From NCBI GenBank assembly GCA_041890495.1, contig CP169086.1, positions 2,604,001 to 2,668,000 of the forward strand: a stretch of 64,000 nucleotides of DNA. Reading direction: 5' to 3'. The first letter of the stretch is position 1, and each line of letters starts with the position of its first letter. Of this stretch, positions 62,525 to 64,000 are shown in pieces. Both the position numbers and the translations under genes were made by a program. Below the pieces are notes generated by a model that had not been told where the DNA came from, searched no databases, and worked only from the letters and a program-made list of their open reading frames with translations. This DNA is from Escherichia boydii (GTDB taxonomy: Bacteria; Pseudomonadota; Gammaproteobacteria; Enterobacterales; Enterobacteriaceae).

Positions 62525-63634
62525 ATGCGCTTTAACGGACTGACTAAAGGTTTCTTTATTTTCATTCTCGCCCTTGTGACCTGGGCCTTCTTCGACGTGC
62601 TGTCGCCCAACTTCTCCGCGATACTATGGGCCGCTATTCTGACCGTCATCTTCAACCCGGTAAAAAACAAGCTGCGCGCCGCGCTGGGGGATCGCAACGG
62701 GCTGGCCTCACTGTTGACCATCGGTATTATCTGCCTGATCGTCTTTATCCCGCTGATGGTGATCCTCTCCTCGCTCGCCATTGAACTGAACGTGGTTTAC
62801 ACCAAACTGCAGGAGAACAACACCCAGTTCCCGGAAGTGGTGGCGAGTATCTTCAACCACCTGCCTGACTGGGCCAGCGGCTTCCTGGCGGATCACAACC
62901 TGACCAACGCGGCGCAGATCCAGAAAAAACTCTCCGATGTCGCCCTGCAGGGCGGACAGTATCTCGCCGGCAGCGCGTTTCTGATCGGCAAGGGGACGTT
63001 TGGCTTTGCGATTAGCTTCGGCATCATGCTGTATCTGCTGTTCTTCCTGCTGAAAGACGGCCCGTATCTGGTACGCCAGATCCTCGACTCCCTGCCGCTG
63101 TCTGATTTCGCCAAGCAGCATCTGTTCGCCAAATTCGTCGGCGTGTCGCGCGCCACGGTAAAAGGGACGGCGGCAGTGGCCGTGGTTCAGGGCATACTCG
63201 GCGGGATTGCGTTTGCAATTGCGGGTATTGACGGCAGCGTGCTCTGGGGTGCGCTGATGGCGTTCCTCTCTCTGGTGCCCGCCATCGGCTCGGCGATTGT
63301 CTGGGTGCCCGCCGCCATCTTCCTGTTCGCCACCCACCAGATCTGGCAAGGGCTGTTTATTGTCGGCTTCTTCGTGATTATCGTCGGGCTGGTGGACAAT
63401 ATTCTGCGCCCGCTGCTGGTGGGGAAAGACACCAAAATGCCGGACTACCTGATTCTGATCTCCACCCTCGGCGGCATGGAGCTGTACGGCATTAACGGCT
63501 TTGTGATTGGGCCGCTCATTGCCGCGCTGTTTATCGCCTGCTGGAACCTCTTCTCAGGGCGCGATCACGAAGGTAACGCCGAAGAGCTGGACCCCGACTT
63601 CATCGAAGAGGGAAAAAATCCTCCAGATTTGTAA
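62525..63634 (+). CDS. AI-2E family (DUF20) transporter
   Basis: The product has 369 residues with the AI-2E/UPF0118 architecture. Two N-terminal hairpins (GFFIFILALVTWAFFDVLSP, LTIGIICLIVFIPLMVILSS) precede a soluble stretch (about 90-150), then further spans. The conserved central motif GVSRATVKGTAAVAVVQGIL and the C-terminal VGLVDNILRPLLVGKDTKMP with LGGMELYGINGFVIGPLIAA are typical. Related proteins export autoinducer-2 (TqsA) or act as Na+/H+ antiporters; its own substrate is unknown. It is not E. coli YdiK, whose N-terminus differs. Confidence 0.85.
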   Translation: MRFNGLTKGFFIFILALVTWAFFDVLSPNFSAILWAAILTVIFNPVKNKLRAALGDRNGLASLLTIGIICLIVFIPLMVILSSLAIELNVVYTKLQENNTQFPEVVASIFNHLPDWASGFLADHNLTNAAQIQKKLSDVALQGGQYLAGSAFLIGKGTFGFAISFGIMLYLLFFLLKDGPYLVRQILDSLPLSDFAKQHLFAKFVGVSRATVKGTAAVAVVQGILGGIAFAIAGIDGSVLWGALMAFLSLVPAIGSAIVWVPAAIFLFATHQIWQGLFIVGFFVIIVGLVDNILRPLLVGKDTKMPDYLILISTLGGMELYGINGFVIGPLIAALFIACWNLFSGRDHEGNAEELDPDFIEEGKNPPDL

Positions 63635-63657
63635 GGGCGTGACGATATAGACCACAT

Positions 63658-63684
63658 AAGGCGGCGCTGTGCCGCCTTTTTTTT
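63658..63684 (+). terminator. Terminator after the AI-2E transporter gene
   Basis: AAGGCGGC (63658-63665) pairs with GCCGCCTT (63671-63678) around GCTGT, followed by TTTTTT. It lies 23 bases after the stop codon. Confidence 0.85.
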
Positions 63685-63754
63685 ACGCCTTAAATCAAAC
63701 GTTTTCTATAATTTAAAGAACGCCATCCTACTCATGTCGTAAAAGGATCATCTG

Positions 63755-64000
63755 GTGCGAATCGCGACGATAACAAACTGGGCCTATGGTGCCACGGTCT
63801 GCCTGACCATCGCCTCCGGCATTATCATGCTGTTGGCATCCAATGCTGACACGGCAGAGCGCCAAGCCGTTGAACAGCGACAGCGATTTGATCAGCTCAC
63901 AGAGGATGTTGAGACAGACGCCTGGGCACAGTCCGATTTAGCACGCCTCTATGCCATCAAAAAAGATCCCCAAACGTTAAAAGAATACAATCAGTCAGAG
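63755..64000 (+). CDS. N-terminal part of a membrane-anchored sensor-like protein
   Basis: A frame opens with GTG 63755, preceded by AAAGGA, and stays open for 82 codons to the window edge. One membrane span is visible (WAYGATVCLTIASGIIMLLA). An acidic, probably helical stretch follows (SNADTAERQAVEQRQRFDQL; EDVETDAWAQSDLARLYAIK). Such N-termini belong to signalling proteins (histidine kinases, GGDEF/EAL proteins, chemoreceptors), but nothing here decides between them. The gene is cut by the window end. Confidence 0.6.
   Translation, partial: MRIATITNWAYGATVCLTIASGIIMLLASNADTAERQAVEQRQRFDQLTEDVETDAWAQSDLARLYAIKKDPQTLKEYNQSE

Noticed and set aside
62525..63634. Considered naming the AI-2E-type gene ydiK or tqsA
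   Set aside because: The N-terminal sequence does not match YdiK as I remember it and I cannot support TqsA orthology, so no symbol is given.

Overview
The window is chromosomal DNA from the family Enterobacteriaceae. Gene order follows the Escherichia coli min 8-10 region read in reverse: dxs-yajO-pgpA-thiL-nusB-ribE-ribD-nrdR-yajI-tsx, secFD-yajC-tgt-queA-acpH, malZ-proY-brnQ-phoRB-sbcDC-mak-rdgC, ppnP-aroM-yaiA-aroL-yaiI-proC-dgcC-psiF-phoA-iraP, ddlA-yaiZ-yaiY-yaiW-sbmA, ampH-iprA-autotransporter-hemB and tauDCBA. The last few kilobases (mmuM-mmuP, an AI-2E-type permease, the start of a membrane sensor-like protein) are not next to tau in E. coli K-12. I see no tRNA, rRNA, CRISPR array, prophage or insertion sequence.

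The most striking property is that the sequence is a mosaic. Some blocks encode proteins that match my memory of E. coli K-12 almost residue for residue: about 1-7,700, 9,000-14,500, 20,320-27,650, 32,230-33,765, 46,130-47,350, 53,280-54,290 and 56,195-59,700. The stretches between them carry the same syntenic genes in clearly diverged, G+C-richer versions, plus genes absent from E. coli here: a WYL regulator with a VOC protein, a peroxiredoxin with a DUF3999/DUF2339 pair, an MdtG-like exporter, an extensin-like metallopeptidase and a fused acyltransferase resembling OlsF. These look like Enterobacter or a close relative. Several switches fall inside genes and make in-frame hybrids (malZ, mak, probably the last residues of tauD); one falls inside a frameshifted sbcD. 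Seven single-base indels, mostly one extra base in a homopolymer, break yajI, sbcD and phoA. A consensus assembled from two organisms explains this most simply; real interspecies recombination is the alternative.

Functionally, the first 7.7 kb holds isoprenoid, thiamin and riboflavin synthesis, NrdR and the Tsx nucleoside channel. Next come the WYL/VOC pair with its own palindromic operator, SecDF-YajC with the queuosine genes tgt and queA, and then a membrane-protein insertion between acpH and malZ. PhoBR is divergent from SbcDC, each side with its regulatory signals. The aroL-yaiA-aroM unit carries TyrR boxes. phoA-psiF carries a Pho box, with iraP upstream. A cell-envelope group follows (extensin-like peptidase divergent from ddlA; yaiW-sbmA; ampH; iprA; a large EhaB/UpaC-type autotransporter), then hemB, the OlsF-like gene, taurine use (tauABCD) and S-methylmethionine use (mmuPM) behind three contiguous met boxes.
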